Shown: piece by piece, positions 37,251 through 49,849 of the stretch
How positions within the stretch are numbered: position 1 is the first letter of the stretch
Layout: every line of letters starts with the position of its first letter
Origin: Chionis minor
Taxonomy: Eukaryota > Chordata > Aves > Charadriiformes > Chionididae
Direction of reading: 5' to 3'
NCBI GenBank assembly: GCA_013398295.1
Contig: VZSF01011171.1
Span: forward strand, 89,143 to 153,142
Length of the DNA stretch: 64,000 nucleotides
Position numbers and translations under genes: made by a program
Notes under the pieces: model-generated
The model's database searches: none
What the model was told of the DNA's origin: nothing
The model's input: only the letters and a program-made list of their open reading frames with translations

Positions 37251-40200
37251 ATCTATAACCTGAGTGTCTTGTTGACCTTTTGTCTCCAACTCCACTTTGT
37301 TATTTTATATTGTCCACGTGCATGTGTGCTGTGCAACAAATGAACCCCTGTGCTCTTAAGATTTCTCTGTATGAGCTGCAGTATCTCAAAAAAAGGTATT
37401 TCAAATAGTGAACCAACAGGGAAAGTAGTAGTGAGAACCTACTTTTCACTGATGGCTTTGAACTTTCCTTGGTATAGACATAGCAAAACAATGCAAGAAG
37501 AAGGGGATAACACAGGTCAAAACTTGATTAGAAATAAGAAAGTGTATTTGTGATCTTACTTATCTTTAGAAACAGGCTACATTGCTTTGGGATACTTTGC
37601 AAAAGAGTTTTCTCTCCATGGTTACTTTGAGAGAATTAAAGCAAAACTACAAGAACACAATATGCCTTCTTTGTTCTTTTAATTTATGAAGGATGAGTGT
37701 CACAGTAGGTTTCCATCTTCCCTTACACTTTCCGTCCTTTCCCTCCTTCCCGCAACATGTTTCAAACATTTTCTTCAGTACAGCTATGCCAATCATATGG
37801 CAAAGAGTTGCTGAAAAGTAAGGTACAAACCAATAAATAAAGAAGTAAGCAGATAAGCAAACAAATATAGTTTAGATCAGATTAGTCAGATCAGTGGAAT
37901 TATGGTGCTAGTACTGAGTTTTAATAAACTGTAAAACTAAAGAGAGAGGATGGGAAAGTGCAGCTGAATATGGGGAGAATGAAGAAGGAACCACATCCAT
38001 CTTCCCTGACCCTTTTTCCACAGTAATACACAGAAGTATCAGATGAAACCTACTCTGAAACCCTGAAACAAATAGCCTGATTTTAGCCTGATTTTGCCAG
38101 TGACCTCCTCAGAGCACTAAGGAGCTATAAATTAGACTGTTCAAGAACACAGTTTCAGCCTTCTATGAAAGTTCTTTCCTTTTGGTTTTTTTTCAGATGT
38201 TAGAATAAAGTGACAAGAGAGGAGGAAAAAAAAAAAAGTGTGCGCAATAAATACTCTCTCAAATTCTAGTGTTTCAGACTCTTGTCACTTGTGATGTTTC
38301 CAGCTAGTCTGTCCCAGCCATAGATTTTTCCAGCTAAATTTGGTTAGAATATCTAACATAAGAACACATGCAGGGAAAGAAATGTCATTTAGACAGTCAC
38401 TCTATTGTCTCCTTCATAAATAAAAGCACTAATAATTCACCCTCCCCACCGGCTGTTCATCTTTCAACTGTTCTATAGTGATTTTACCATTAATAAGCAT
38501 GTAAACATAATTAAAAGTCAGCATTCTTTCAGTCACAAGGAAAAAAGTAAGAAGTTCTATTGTCAGAAAGAATGATATAAACTTTGGGGAATTACTGGGG
38601 AAGATCTAAGTCCTCTGTATTCTGTTAATGGTGCATTTCAAGGCACAAAGTTAAGAAAATTAACAACCTGACATAAAGGAGCCATCAAAACCGAAGAACT
38701 TTGAAACCCCCAAAATACCAAATCAGAAAGTTATTTAATACAACTGTAGATTGGCTTTAAATGATTTCTTGCAACTCCCCACAGTGACTACATAGTTGGC
38801 CCTTTACCTGTCACTTTTACAAGCTGACAAACACGTTCCACACAGCAATGGATATCTACAAAATTAAAGATCAACTTGATAATTGTTTTGAAGGCTGCTG
38901 TGTTAAAGATCTAAGATTTGCTCATCAAAATAATTCACCATTTGGTTTCCTTTATAACTTATGACACTGGTTTGATAACACTCAATTATCATCATATATG
39001 CAGAAAAAAATACTAGATAAGCCTTTTTTAAACATTTTAGCTGACATGAGGACCCAGCTTCCTTTTTTAAACAAAATAGTTTTAGAATAGAAAATAGTTT
39101 CAGAACTTGTAAGCTGTAGGCACAGGGGAAAGTTTTAGGGGGAGTTTAACTATACAAATTATTTCAGGAAAAAATAAAAATATTGAAATATTGAAATATT
39201 TCTTAATGAAGAAAATATTTCTAAACTAATGTGTACATTTTATTTTTCAGAGAATAATTTCTTTTATTTATTTATTTTTAAAAGACCCTGGTGTACCTAT
39301 AGATTTGAATACAGGGAAATAAACAGGCTTCCTAAAATCAATTTTAATGGACTGGAATAGGTCTACATTTGGACATTTATGGAATAAAAGTGGCTAAAAT
39401 TAAATTGATTTAGGCCAATAATAAATGTATTCTCACTAGATTTAGGCCTCTAATTTGGGTGTCTAATTTAGAGACAAAAATTCCATATAGTTAATAGAAA
39501 AAGCAAGTCTCTTATCTCCAAGTGCTCTAACGAGCTGTCTTCAGAGAACTTTGTGGAATGATTTTGTTTCTCATAGTGGTTTCTAATGCTTTTGTTTACA
39601 AGAGAAAAGACTTTCAACACAAGATGTAGAGTGATAAAAATTTTGAATCCTCAGCACAGACGAAAAAAATTGACAGAACATAGAGAATATACAGTCACTT
39701 TCATTTAATATTTGGTTAATGTTCATATTCCACACCAGAAGGGCTTTGCATCCCTACTTCTTACTTGTACATCTTACTGAGAGGGACATCTTGATCATGC
39801 TTTCGGTTAGATGCTACTTCACAAACTTCTAATCTGCTCATGCAGAATACACAGATGTATGGGTTCAGTACTGGAAATCAGGGATCATGGTGGGTTTTTT
39901 TTAATTGTATATTTTTATGTAATTTATTGAAAGTATATTACTGAGGGGAAATATACTAAAATTCATGAGAATTCAAATTCATTCAAGAATGACATGCATA
40001 TTTCATGGAACAAGGTAATTTTTTTAAGAATATGGTGAAGAGCTGTGAAGGAAATTCAGAGTGTGATGTTGTAATCTTTATAGAAATTATTGCTTTTGCT
40101 TTATGCTAGTTACACAAAGAAAGAAGGAACCTTCAGATCCAACCTGATGGAGTTTGTTTTACTTCAGTCCAGCTAAGCAAGCTGTAAAGCTTGAGAACTT

Positions 40201-40260
40201 GAATTTCAGAAAATTTCCTCAGTAGGTACTGAATTATAGAAAGAAAAGTCCTATGCTAAA

Positions 40261-40282
40261 AGAGGAGAGGAGAGGAGAGGAG
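40261..40282. repeat. AGAGG pentanucleotide microsatellite
   Basis: About four perfect units of a purine-only pentamer (GAGGA/AGAGG). Confidence 0.9.
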
Positions 40283-43200
40283 CTCAGCATTTTTTGAGAC
40301 TGAAACAAGAACTGTTGGTTCTTACAAACACTTTAAATCGTCCATTCTAGTCTTTCCTCTTCCACCCAACACAGTATTTATATAAAGCTGAAAATTGTAA
40401 TTTTTTAATAGTCAGAAAGTCTGTTCCTGAGCAACAAGAAAAGTTTTCAGGTTACATGACTTGAGTTTGTAACTCTAATGTTTATAAGCTATGTAACATG
40501 ATACAAAGACATCAGTAGGTTTTGCTCATGCAAGTAAAACTATTAACAAAGGTATTCAGCCCTCAATCCATAATTATTCACAAGATTGAGATTTTATTGG
40601 ATGAAATTTTTAAAATTTCTATGAATAAAATGTATCTGCATGCTCTTTTACATTAAAAAGCCATCACAGAACATAAAAAATTGTTTTCTGCAAAACAATA
40701 CTTGTATGTCAAATTATTTTTTACTTGCTGAAACATGTTTATTATATAATATACCAGAGAGTAAATGGCATTTTTACCTGTACCTGTGTAAACAGGATGG
40801 TACAGGGAAAAAGACCTTGAAATTAAGTGGTAAATTAACCTAAGATGTTTAATTTCTTGCCTTGAATCCATCACTGGTGAAAACGACAATTATGTTATTG
40901 TCACAGAGGAGAAAAATCTGAGAACTTGCTTTGATTGAAAACTATATATAACTCTCACCTTGCAAATTAATATTGTGTGGTTTCATACTAATCTTAACCC
41001 AAAAAAGTGCGGCATTCCTCAAATGTTCATTGGAAGTTGTTCAGAGGTGGATTGATATTTTCTACCAAAAGGTGCCCTTAAAAACCTTTGCTTATTCTTG
41101 ACAGACATCTTGAATCTTATACAGGAGCACCAACATGCAAAGATGTATACAAAAGACATTCATGTGCCATAACCTTGATGTTTTACAGCCAATACAATCC
41201 CAACCACCTTTTTCCCTGAAATCAGAAGCAGTTCTAGTATGAAAAGTTGTTCTCAGACTACTGCAATGATAAAGCGCTGCGTTCTTTCCAGAAGCGCCCT
41301 CTCAGCTTCTGCTGTGCCTTAAACCTGACACTGCCAAGGATTAAGAGATGAGTGAAGAACACACCATACATATAGGCTTCAGGTGAAAGTTTCTACAAAC
41401 AAAGGAAATGGTTCAGTATAGACTGGTTCTTCAGGAAGGAGCCAGACCCTTAAAGACAGGGAAAATGATTATTTCAATAATAATAATAATTAAAAAATAC
41501 ACTTATGTCTGTAAAGGCTTGAAATCTGCACTTAAATGTGAGCATTCTCTAAGTCCAAGGCTTTGATGAGGATAATGAGAAAAATCATTGGAAAGTGGGC
41601 AAAACTTAAGTATAATATTCCAAAGGTCTTTCCATATATTTGTATCAAGATGTAAAAAAGCCATCTATTTAGGAATATGTACTTTATATTGAGGTCTGAA
41701 AATTTATCTCTCAAAACTGATATACTCCTGTTCTAAGATTCTTCCATGAAGAAAATATTGGTCTGTTTTTGAAAAAAAAATTAATCACAAATATGAGAAA
41801 CAATTAGACCTTGCAGATAAATTAGATTCTCAGAAGCTTGTTTGAGTCCTAGATCCTTTCTGAAAATAGGTTAATGAGAGAAATAGAAGGTGGTTTTCTT
41901 CTTAAATCTTGATTGCAGAAAACATATTGGGGACAATCTCCAGGAATTAGTTTGGACAATATTGTATCTCTGTGTGCTTGTCTAAGAAACATGGTGGAAC
42001 TTAAGTGAGATTTTAAAAGTTCACACATGTCTCACGTACAAGATTGAGGAATATAACTTGCATTTCTTTGTCTTCTTTTTCACCCAAAGCCATCAAAGAG
42101 CTTTTTGGTTTGAATTTTTGTCTTTCTAAGTATACCTCTCATCTTCCCAGGCTATGGTTTTTGCACTACATAGAGAAACATCGCTTTATTTTAAATACAC
42201 AAATATCAAAAATTGTGAAAAAAAATACTCTCTGGAATTCATTGTTCACTAACACACAGTCTTACATTGGAAAGCATGAACGAGCACTAAACATGAAATC
42301 TGACCCATTCGTTGCATACTCATGTTAAGAGTTTACCACCTTCTACCTCATTTTTTTCTCTCCATCCTGTCCTGATGTCCCTGCATCCATTTTTAGTACT
42401 GCTTAACAGTTTTCTTGTTCACCCTCTGATGTGGCTTTGTCAAGTGACTGCAGTTTAACTTGTGAAAACTAAACCATTTCATTTTTGTCCAAGGACTGTT
42501 ACATACAATCAGGTTAAAGGACAAAGTTGTGAATATCAAAGCATAAAAACAAGACCAGTAATTTTGAGCAGTTGAGGTCTTTGACATCTCAATCCAGACC
42601 CTACTCAAGTGAAAGCTTGCCTGGAAACACAATGAAACGTAGAGATGTCACATTTCCTTAAAGTCTTCAACACACCTTTCAAAAATAGACTAATTTTCTT
42701 TCCATAAAAATATACAAACAAGATAATTTTTTAGGAATGCTTGTCACAAAGAATGCATTCTGTGAAAATGAAACTTGGAATTTAATTGATATTACTGCCT
42801 TTCAGGGATTCTAAGATTAGAATTTTAGCCACAGTGAAGTTAACCTTTTCATAAGACTCTGATTTGACACTGCGCTGAACTTTTTATGATTAACAAACCC
42901 ATAAACCTTCGATATGTAAGAATTTTCCTGCACTCTGTGGCTCTGTGTTCTACCCAGCAGTCTCCTTCTTCTGCACTAAGATTTAAGTGACTGAGGGATT
43001 CACAATTTAACACAAAATGCTACATAAAGGCCCCCGCCCTTTTATTTTTAGGAAGTGGATTTTGTCTGCATATAGCTGATTAAAAAAAAGAAAGAAAAAA
43101 CAACCTAAATTTAGGGTCTTTGATGTAGACCTTAGCATTTTTGAAAGTCAGTGCACAAAAGATACTATTACACTCAAATAGCACAGTTCGTGACTGTAAC

Positions 43201-43330
43201 AAACTCTAATTGTGCATTACAGTGTTTGTTTGGCTATTGCTGTTTCTAGAGGCTACATAAAAATATTATATGTAACTTTAAAGGTATATATTTGTAACTT
43301 CATGCATTTACATATGTATTTTATATATTT

Positions 43331-43380
43331 GAATATTATATGTAGTATTAGATATATTATATGTAGTATTATATATAGTA
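43331..43380. repeat. AT-rich tandem repeat, about 21-bp unit
   Basis: GAATATTATATGTAGTATTA is followed directly by GATATATTATATGTAGTATT and a partial third unit. A related ATATTATATGTAA copy lies at 43263, suggesting local expansion. Confidence 0.8.
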
Positions 43381-44734
43381 ATTGAAAACTGCTTAGTAAA
43401 ATCTTATAGGACATCAAATCTAATTTGCTCTGAAAGTTCCCTAGTGTTGGGCATTTAAAAGGTAGAAAAGTCAGGTAAGTGAACCATCATGGGTTTACTA
43501 GTGCTAGCTCCAGGAGCTTTTTTTTTCAAATCTTAAACAAGGCATGCTGTAAAGTTTTGTGATGTTTTCACTGGAAAGGAATAAATAGTTACCTCATACT
43601 TGAAAGTTTTTGAAAAATTTAAGACTGGCTATTCTCCGCTGTCTAACAATGGCAGATATACTCAAAACACCAAAAATTACTCTGTTTCCTTTTCTGTGCA
43701 AAGAAATGAGGCCAAGTCTAAAACCAACATAATCAGGCTCAACTCTGTTATAGTACTTTTTAGGCACTATATGACTCTATCTCATTAATGCTACTGTGAT
43801 GGAAGTGGAAGAGTTTACAAAAATTTTTTAAAAAAGGTCACCATGATGTTACATCTAACACTCCTTGGTAATGGTGTTGCTTTGAGCCTAAATTGAAACT
43901 GGAAAACATCATTACAGAAAGGCAAGAGTTTTGCCATAATATCCTAGACTTGATATCTCAGATGCAAGATACTGAACACCAGAAAAGCTAGAAGACTGTG
44001 CTGGGAGCTCACATTTAACAGGTAGGTTTTTTGCAAACAATATTTCCATAAAGGTCAGCTGAATCACCGATGCACAATTGCTGTAATTTTGAGACGTCTG
44101 CTTGTCTCAGCAGTTTTAATACACAGATCAATTTTGCATTACCTCCTTCTGGCTGTGAGTGCCTATGAGTGCTTGTAGACGGAGGTCATAAAACATTTAT
44201 AGGCCTAAGAATGTAAATTGCAGCAAAGAGTGAATCCTCAATCTGTGGACAGACCCTTGAAAGAGATTTTTCTGAGAAGTCTGCAGTAAGCATTTGTTCT
44301 GTCTCAGACCCCATAAAATTTTCATTTTCATTCCCTTTGCAGAGTTTGCCTTTTGATTAGTATTTTGGATTCTAATATATAATGCTAAATACCACATATA
44401 ATAAAAATAATATACAATAATACTTATTGCATATTATTAATCTCCCATGTAATAAAAAGGGGGAAAAATAAACAATGTTCCAGTTTTATTCCAGATGATA
44501 AACTCAAAAGATAATTCAAGAAAAATAGAAAGGTCACATTGACAAAAGAGTGCATAATAGCGCTTTGCAACACAAGGACCAGCCTCTTTCAGATCAAATA
44601 TGAATAGAAAGACCGTTTATTTAGGTTTATTTCATAAGATTTTTCTGTGTAACAAAGTTCATAGTGAGTGCTAAAAATGTTCAACTTCTCCGTGAATGTT
44701 TCGTCATCAAAATCAAATCATCTTCATTTATGCA

Positions 44735-45115
44735 TGTATCATGGTTTAACACCAGCCAGCATCTAGGACCACACAGCTGCTCGCTCACCCCCCACCAGTG
44801 GGATGGGGGAGAGAATCAGAAGAGTAAAAGTGAGAAAAAAACTTGTGCATTAAGGTAAAGACAGTTTAATAGGTAGGGAAAAATCTGCACACACAAGCAA
44901 AGCAGAACAAGGAATTCATTTATTACTTCCCATCAACAGACGGATATTCAACCATCTCCACGAAAGCAGGGCTTCATCATGTCTAACAGATAGTTGTGAA
45001 GACAAAACACCATAACCCTGGTCACCCCCCACTTCCTTCTTCTTCAGAAGATTCTTGTCAGATTTGTATATTGAGCATGAAATCATGGAAGCATGACCAT
45101 ATTGAGCATGTCATG
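44735..45115 (-). mobile_element. ERV LTR (R/U5 and part of U3), antisense
   Basis: Left end TGTATCATGGTTTAACACC at 44735, then CACACAGCTGCTCGCTCACC, GGGATGGGGGAGAGAATCAG and GGTAAAGACAGTTTAATAGG. These are the inverted 3' part of the avian LTR seen in sense near 4444-4567. R-like sequence (ACTTCCTTCTTCTTC) follows near 45030, then a U3 edge with a TATA-like TTGTATATTGAGCATGA. Beyond about 45115 the match fades, so the 5' part of the LTR is missing. Confidence 0.8.
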
Positions 45116-45119
45116 GAAG
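45068..45119. repeat. Imperfect tandem duplication inside the LTR
   Basis: ATATTGAGCATG followed by TCATGGAAG occurs at 45068-45091 and again at 45099-45119. The duplicated piece covers the TATA-like and adjacent U3 part of the antisense LTR. Confidence 0.8.
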
Positions 45120-45430
45120 ACGACGACTGTTACTACACCAAAGCTGAAATTATCCCATTGAAATGTGAGAGTTAAGCAGAAATTACACCATGAAATAATT
45201 ATATAAAGCCAGTGTTCAGCCATAATGACCCAGCAGGCTGCAGGTATTGTCCATATCACACAAATTCTGCTGGGGTGAAACTATGAAAAAAGTCAATATT
45301 GCTGACAAAGGAAATCAGGATAATGTCAAACACAGTATGCATCTTTATTCATGTCAGAGGACTGATATATACCTACTTCTGACAACTGAGTGGTCTGTCC
45401 TACTTAACCCCTACTTCAACCTCCTCTCCC
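45116..45430. other. Unassigned DNA between LTR and CR1
   Basis: About 315 bases between a truncated LTR and the first CR1 3' end. It could be the decayed rest of the LTR U3, but I find no landmark to support that. Confidence 0.4.
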
Positions 45431-45580
45431 ATGGAATCACCACCCCTCGAGGTATTTAAAAGATGGTTAGAGATGTGGTGCTGCGGGTCATGGTTTAGTG
45501 GTGGTTTTGATTGTGTTAGGTTTATGATTGGGCTTGATGATTTTAAAGGTCTCTTCCAACCTAGGTGATTCTTTGATTCT
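45431..45580 (+). mobile_element. CR1 LINE 3'-end fragment, first of two
   Basis: From ATGGAATCACCACCCCTCGA through GGGCTTGATGATTTTAAAGG and TTCCAACCTAGGTGATTC to the 3' repeat TTTGATTCT. Only about 150 bases of the 3' end are kept. The next CR1 fragment begins directly in or after its terminal repeat. Confidence 0.9.
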
Positions 45581-45581
45581 A

Positions 45582-45806
45582 GGTTTAGGATGGATGTTAG
45601 GAAAAAATTCTTCAGAGAAAGGGTTATCAAGCATTGGAACAGGTTGCCCAGGGAAGTGGTGGAATCGCAGTCCCTGGAGGTTTTTAAAAGACATGTATAT
45701 GTGGTGCTGAGGGACACGGTTTAGTGGTGGTTTTGGCAGTGTCAGGTTAACGGTTGGACTTGATGATCTTAAAGGTCCCTTCAACCTAGGCAATTCTATT
45801 ATTCTG
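45582..45806 (+). mobile_element. CR1 LINE 3'-end fragment, second of two
   Basis: From GGTTTAGGATGGATGTTAGG through GGAACAGGTTGCCCAGGGAA, GTGGTGGAATCGCAGTCCCT and GGTTGGACTTGATGATC to the 3' repeat ATTCTATTATTCTG. It has the same orientation as the copy before it and overlaps the same CR1 region, so it is a second insertion or a tandem duplication, not a continuation. Confidence 0.93.
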
Positions 45807-48800
45807 TAAATTTTAGAAAGCAACATTATTAATTCAAAAGCTAGAAAAGTACTAGTCTGGAATTTGATAAGAATCAAGCAGACATGAATCCTATTCATAT
45901 ATACATGTTGGGAAGGTGTTTTTTAGAGGCTTTTGGTGTTACAACATCACAGAGTAGTTGAGCTTGGAAAAGATTCTCTAATAGAACCCTCATGCTCTTT
46001 TTCATATACCAAATTGCAGTTGGAATTTCCTTCTTCACCAATACCTAAGCTGTTCGTTCAATCCGCTTCATGCAAAACAAAAAGCACACTCCCATAATTA
46101 AGTGCACAGGCTTCAGGAGGAAAGAATCAGCAATAAACAATTCAGTTAAGAGTGACGTTTATTAAGCTCTGAAGGTCTCATGTGAACTTCAGTGAATGTT
46201 ATATGCTGTTTTTACAATATTTACTGCTTATATACTTTGTAGGTTTGAATGGTATTTATGCCATTCTTCCCTTTCTATGATAAGGAAAATTGAAATCTAT
46301 TCTCCACAATGCCTGGCATTTTCCACAGCCACTCAGTAAAATTCAGTACCTTTAACCACAACTTGAGTTTAGCCTTAGATATTACATGGAGTTTTTAATA
46401 CCTAGGCAGGACAGGTACTGAAAAATACATGCAAATGCATAAATGTAAGAGTCAGAACATACAACTTCTCTCCCTAGCAATACCAATTATTTTTGTTTTC
46501 TTTCAAATTTGGAAGTAATTTAATCTTATCTGCATAATGGGGATAACAGCTATTTGACAAGGTGCTCAATCACAGATTCTATTCTTGGATCCCTGGGGAC
46601 ACAAGGTAGTAATTACACACCTTTCTTCTTCTATCACCTCCAATCTGTTGTGTCAGTTACTATCTCCAGCTCAGCTCCCTACCTCTCTCATCCCAGTCCT
46701 GGTTCCCACTTTCACTCAGTGCTATACTGCAATGCCAGTCTTTCCTTTTCACTGAGCTCCTCAGCTCAGAACCTCCTCTTGCTGAGCTTTTTCCAAGCAT
46801 CCCGGTATCCTCTATGGTAGGTTTTGCTCCACAAAAGTCAAGAATGGTGATTTATAATAGACTGATTAGGATTGCTTTGGTCAGAGCAAGTCTTATACTA
46901 ATGTTTCAGTATTGTTTGTGTCAGATACGATATTCTAGGAAGTATGGAGTTGGAGTATTATATATTTGTAGCTTTTCTATCAAGGAGTGTCTTCCCTGGG
47001 ATTAAGGTAGAAAATAGATGCACAGACCTAGGAATAGCAGCTGAATTTATTTAATTTTCATTTCTGAACTGAACTTTCCAAGAGTTTTGGTAACTTCATA
47101 GGTATTGTCTGCTGCTTGATCTACTGTAATACAGTGATGTTAACATTAACAGCGATTTCTTCAGCCACACCAGTGAAATCCATAACATCACTGTAATTCA
47201 CACATAGAAATTTCAGCACAATGGGTGAGCCAAAGATGTGTCATGTTAGCATGCAGCCCCACGTGATAACATTAATAACTTTTGGCTCTGATTTTGAAGA
47301 GGGTACCCAAAGTCTTTGGTAATTCAGTAGACAAAGGAAGGTAGAAAGAATGAAAGATGACTCATTAAGCTAATATTTTAATAATCTGAACAAGCTGAGA
47401 ACAATTCTATTTTGACAGAGTTGAGTAATGGAAATATCTCTTCACACAGAATTCAAGCTCTTTTGTTTGCTAAACAAATCTAAATTAACCTAGTCCTGAT
47501 CCCTTTAGGAATCATCAAAGAATGTCAAGTCAAACATGACTTTTGCTGTGTAGAGGGAAAATAAAAGACATTGCAGAAATATTTCACAAGCAGTAGCAAG
47601 GACTGACAATAAGTTGAAACCTGAATGAGGTTTCATTGTCATTGTTTATATTGTTTTTTAACTAGCTCATGATATCTGCAATATGCAAACATAATTATTG
47701 CAAAGGATTTTTATAAACACCATACTATGTTTTTCCCTTCCCCCAGTTTATCTCTGTTGTACTTTTCTGAAAAACTCTTATCTAAAATGATTATATCTCC
47801 ATTTGTATTTGTGGGTTTTCGTTGATTTTAGAGAAGGATTTCTGTTAATTCTCATCCTTTCTTTTTTCAACCGAAATACATGATATAACACAACATCAAA
47901 CACATATTTTGGGAAAATCTATAAGTAGCACAAAGCTGAAGAGTAGTTTTTGCTTTTTCTTTAACTATCCACAAGTAAATGGCTTTTCTGTCTTCCATTT
48001 AGTTAGTCTGATACTTTCTGTTTCTCATTGTGCTCTCTTTTTTGTGTGTTAGTTTTTCATTATGACTTATGTGTGCTTTTGTTGGATCCTTCTGGCTGTG
48101 TCTGTGTGTAATTCAGTATTTTAGGACATAAAATAATAGCCTACAGAATCAAATACCATGATATACCATAGAGACAACAGAAACAGTGGGATTTTAAAGC
48201 AGATAATAAGAAAACTCCTACCTCTAATTTGTGTTTCTTTTAAATATATTCTCTGAAGGGTAAACAAGCTGATCAGTGTTATAAATTCTCTTCTTGAAGG
48301 CTCTTCCACAGGACCCATCTCAAAACCTTTTTGTTTCCTCTTATGAAACAGAGACTGCATGAAGGGAACAGGAAAAATTATACATTCTATGAACTCCACT
48401 AATGTGGCTTGTATATTTCTAAGCAAAATATAGCTATCCTTGGCATTTTTTATGCGGGTAATTTATATGCACATGCTATGGTGATTTTTTTCTGAAGCAG
48501 TGACACTGATAGTAGGAGTGAGATACTCTCAGAGCTGAGTAATGATTGATTGGGTGAAAGGATTGCCATATGCCTTCTGACTGACTCTGACTCAGTAGTT
48601 TGTATCTATTATTTTCCTTTGCTTCAGAGAGGATGGAAGGAACTTGCTTCCCTAGTTGTTACCTGAATTTTCATCTAGAAACCGTACTGAATTCACAATG
48701 GTTACATGATTCTTGAGTTACCTATTCTGTGGATGATGCACACTGCAGTGTAGCTAACAAGCATAAACATATCAGTGTAAGCACAAAAATAAATTAGTTA

Positions 48801-49849
48801 TCTGAAATTCATACCGTGTGGCCATGGAAACTTTTAACGCACAATGAGGTGAAAAAAAAATCTGACCCTTCATGATTGTAACTAATGACTGCAACAAATG
48901 CTTTAGCTGGGAGAAAAAGGTCAAAAGCATGTAAGGCTAAAAATGACTTTTTTTTCCGACTTAGACTTGCATATACAGTTCAGGAGTACACCTTGTAAGC
49001 GTGCCACTTTTTCATACATAATGGGTTTCACCCTGTATTCCTCACATTTCATAGCAGGTCTTGTCAGTAGTCTAAACAAACAAAACTCAAGTTCATATCT
49101 GGTATAGCACACCGGAATGATGTTACTTGGGATTCATGAAATACTATACTGGAGCAGATCTGTTTACTCTTTAACAATATTAAATACCTTTGACAGTAGT
49201 TTCTGCATCTTGTTCTGCAATGAACCAGGTCATTGTGTAGAAGAAGACAAGGCCAAAACTTTTTTTCTAGAAACCTGAGCTACAGTGATAATATCTACTA
49301 TCATTCGTATGATTTACCATAATTACCCATACAAACTTTGTGCCTCTTAAAACTTAATTCTACGTCAATTATCAAATAGCTTTACATTGTGCTATATGAC
49401 TTCATACAAAAGGGTTATTAATGGACTCATAAAAATCAGAGGAAAGTTAATGGCATAACTGAACCATCCTACATTTCTTATACGTGAAAAATCCCATGTC
49501 ATGTATTTAACTGAAATATTTTATTAGATCCACTGCAGAATGGTGCCTGAAAATGTTAAGTTTGTATGTAAACCAGTATGTTAAATTTGGAGTGTCAATT
49601 TTGTCATTTTGTTGTTGTTCAATGACTGCTTGTTTTATTCTGTAATTGCATTTGTTTGCTTGTTTGTTTGTTTGTGTTTGGGGTTTTTTTTCATTTTGAT
49701 AATTTTGAAGATTAACATTTTATTCTGGTTTTCAATTTATCATATGTTAACTTAGTTGATATTGTCTACAGTAAGAATACTTCTTTTAAAGTTATGAGAT
49801 ATTCTTTTCATTCACATTCTAATGATAACAAACTGTTGTGATTTACAGG
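45807..49849. other. AT-rich non-coding DNA, nothing recognised
   Basis: No repeat family or exon recognised. A TTTG microsatellite lies at 49650-49680. An 88-codon frame near 46554-46820 is C/T-rich and lacks splice or domain support. Confidence 0.5.
49650..49680. repeat. TTTG microsatellite
   Basis: Short, slightly imperfect array of TTTG/CTTG units, followed by a G-run and T-run. Confidence 0.9.

Larger units (their letters stand above)
37251..44734. other. AT-rich DNA, no gene or transposon recognised
   Basis: Long stretch of single-copy-looking sequence. Simple repeats: A-run near 38227, short AATATTG repeats near 39177-39205, GAGGA units at 40261, AAT units at 41476-41490, and a TATATGTAGTATTA tandem at 43331. 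I found no convincing exon on either strand. Confidence 0.5.

Noticed and set aside
45488..45898. 136-codon minus-strand open frame with repeated KPPLNR-like words
   Set aside because: It is antisense to the two tandem CR1 3' ends. The internal repetition is just the CR1 duplication.
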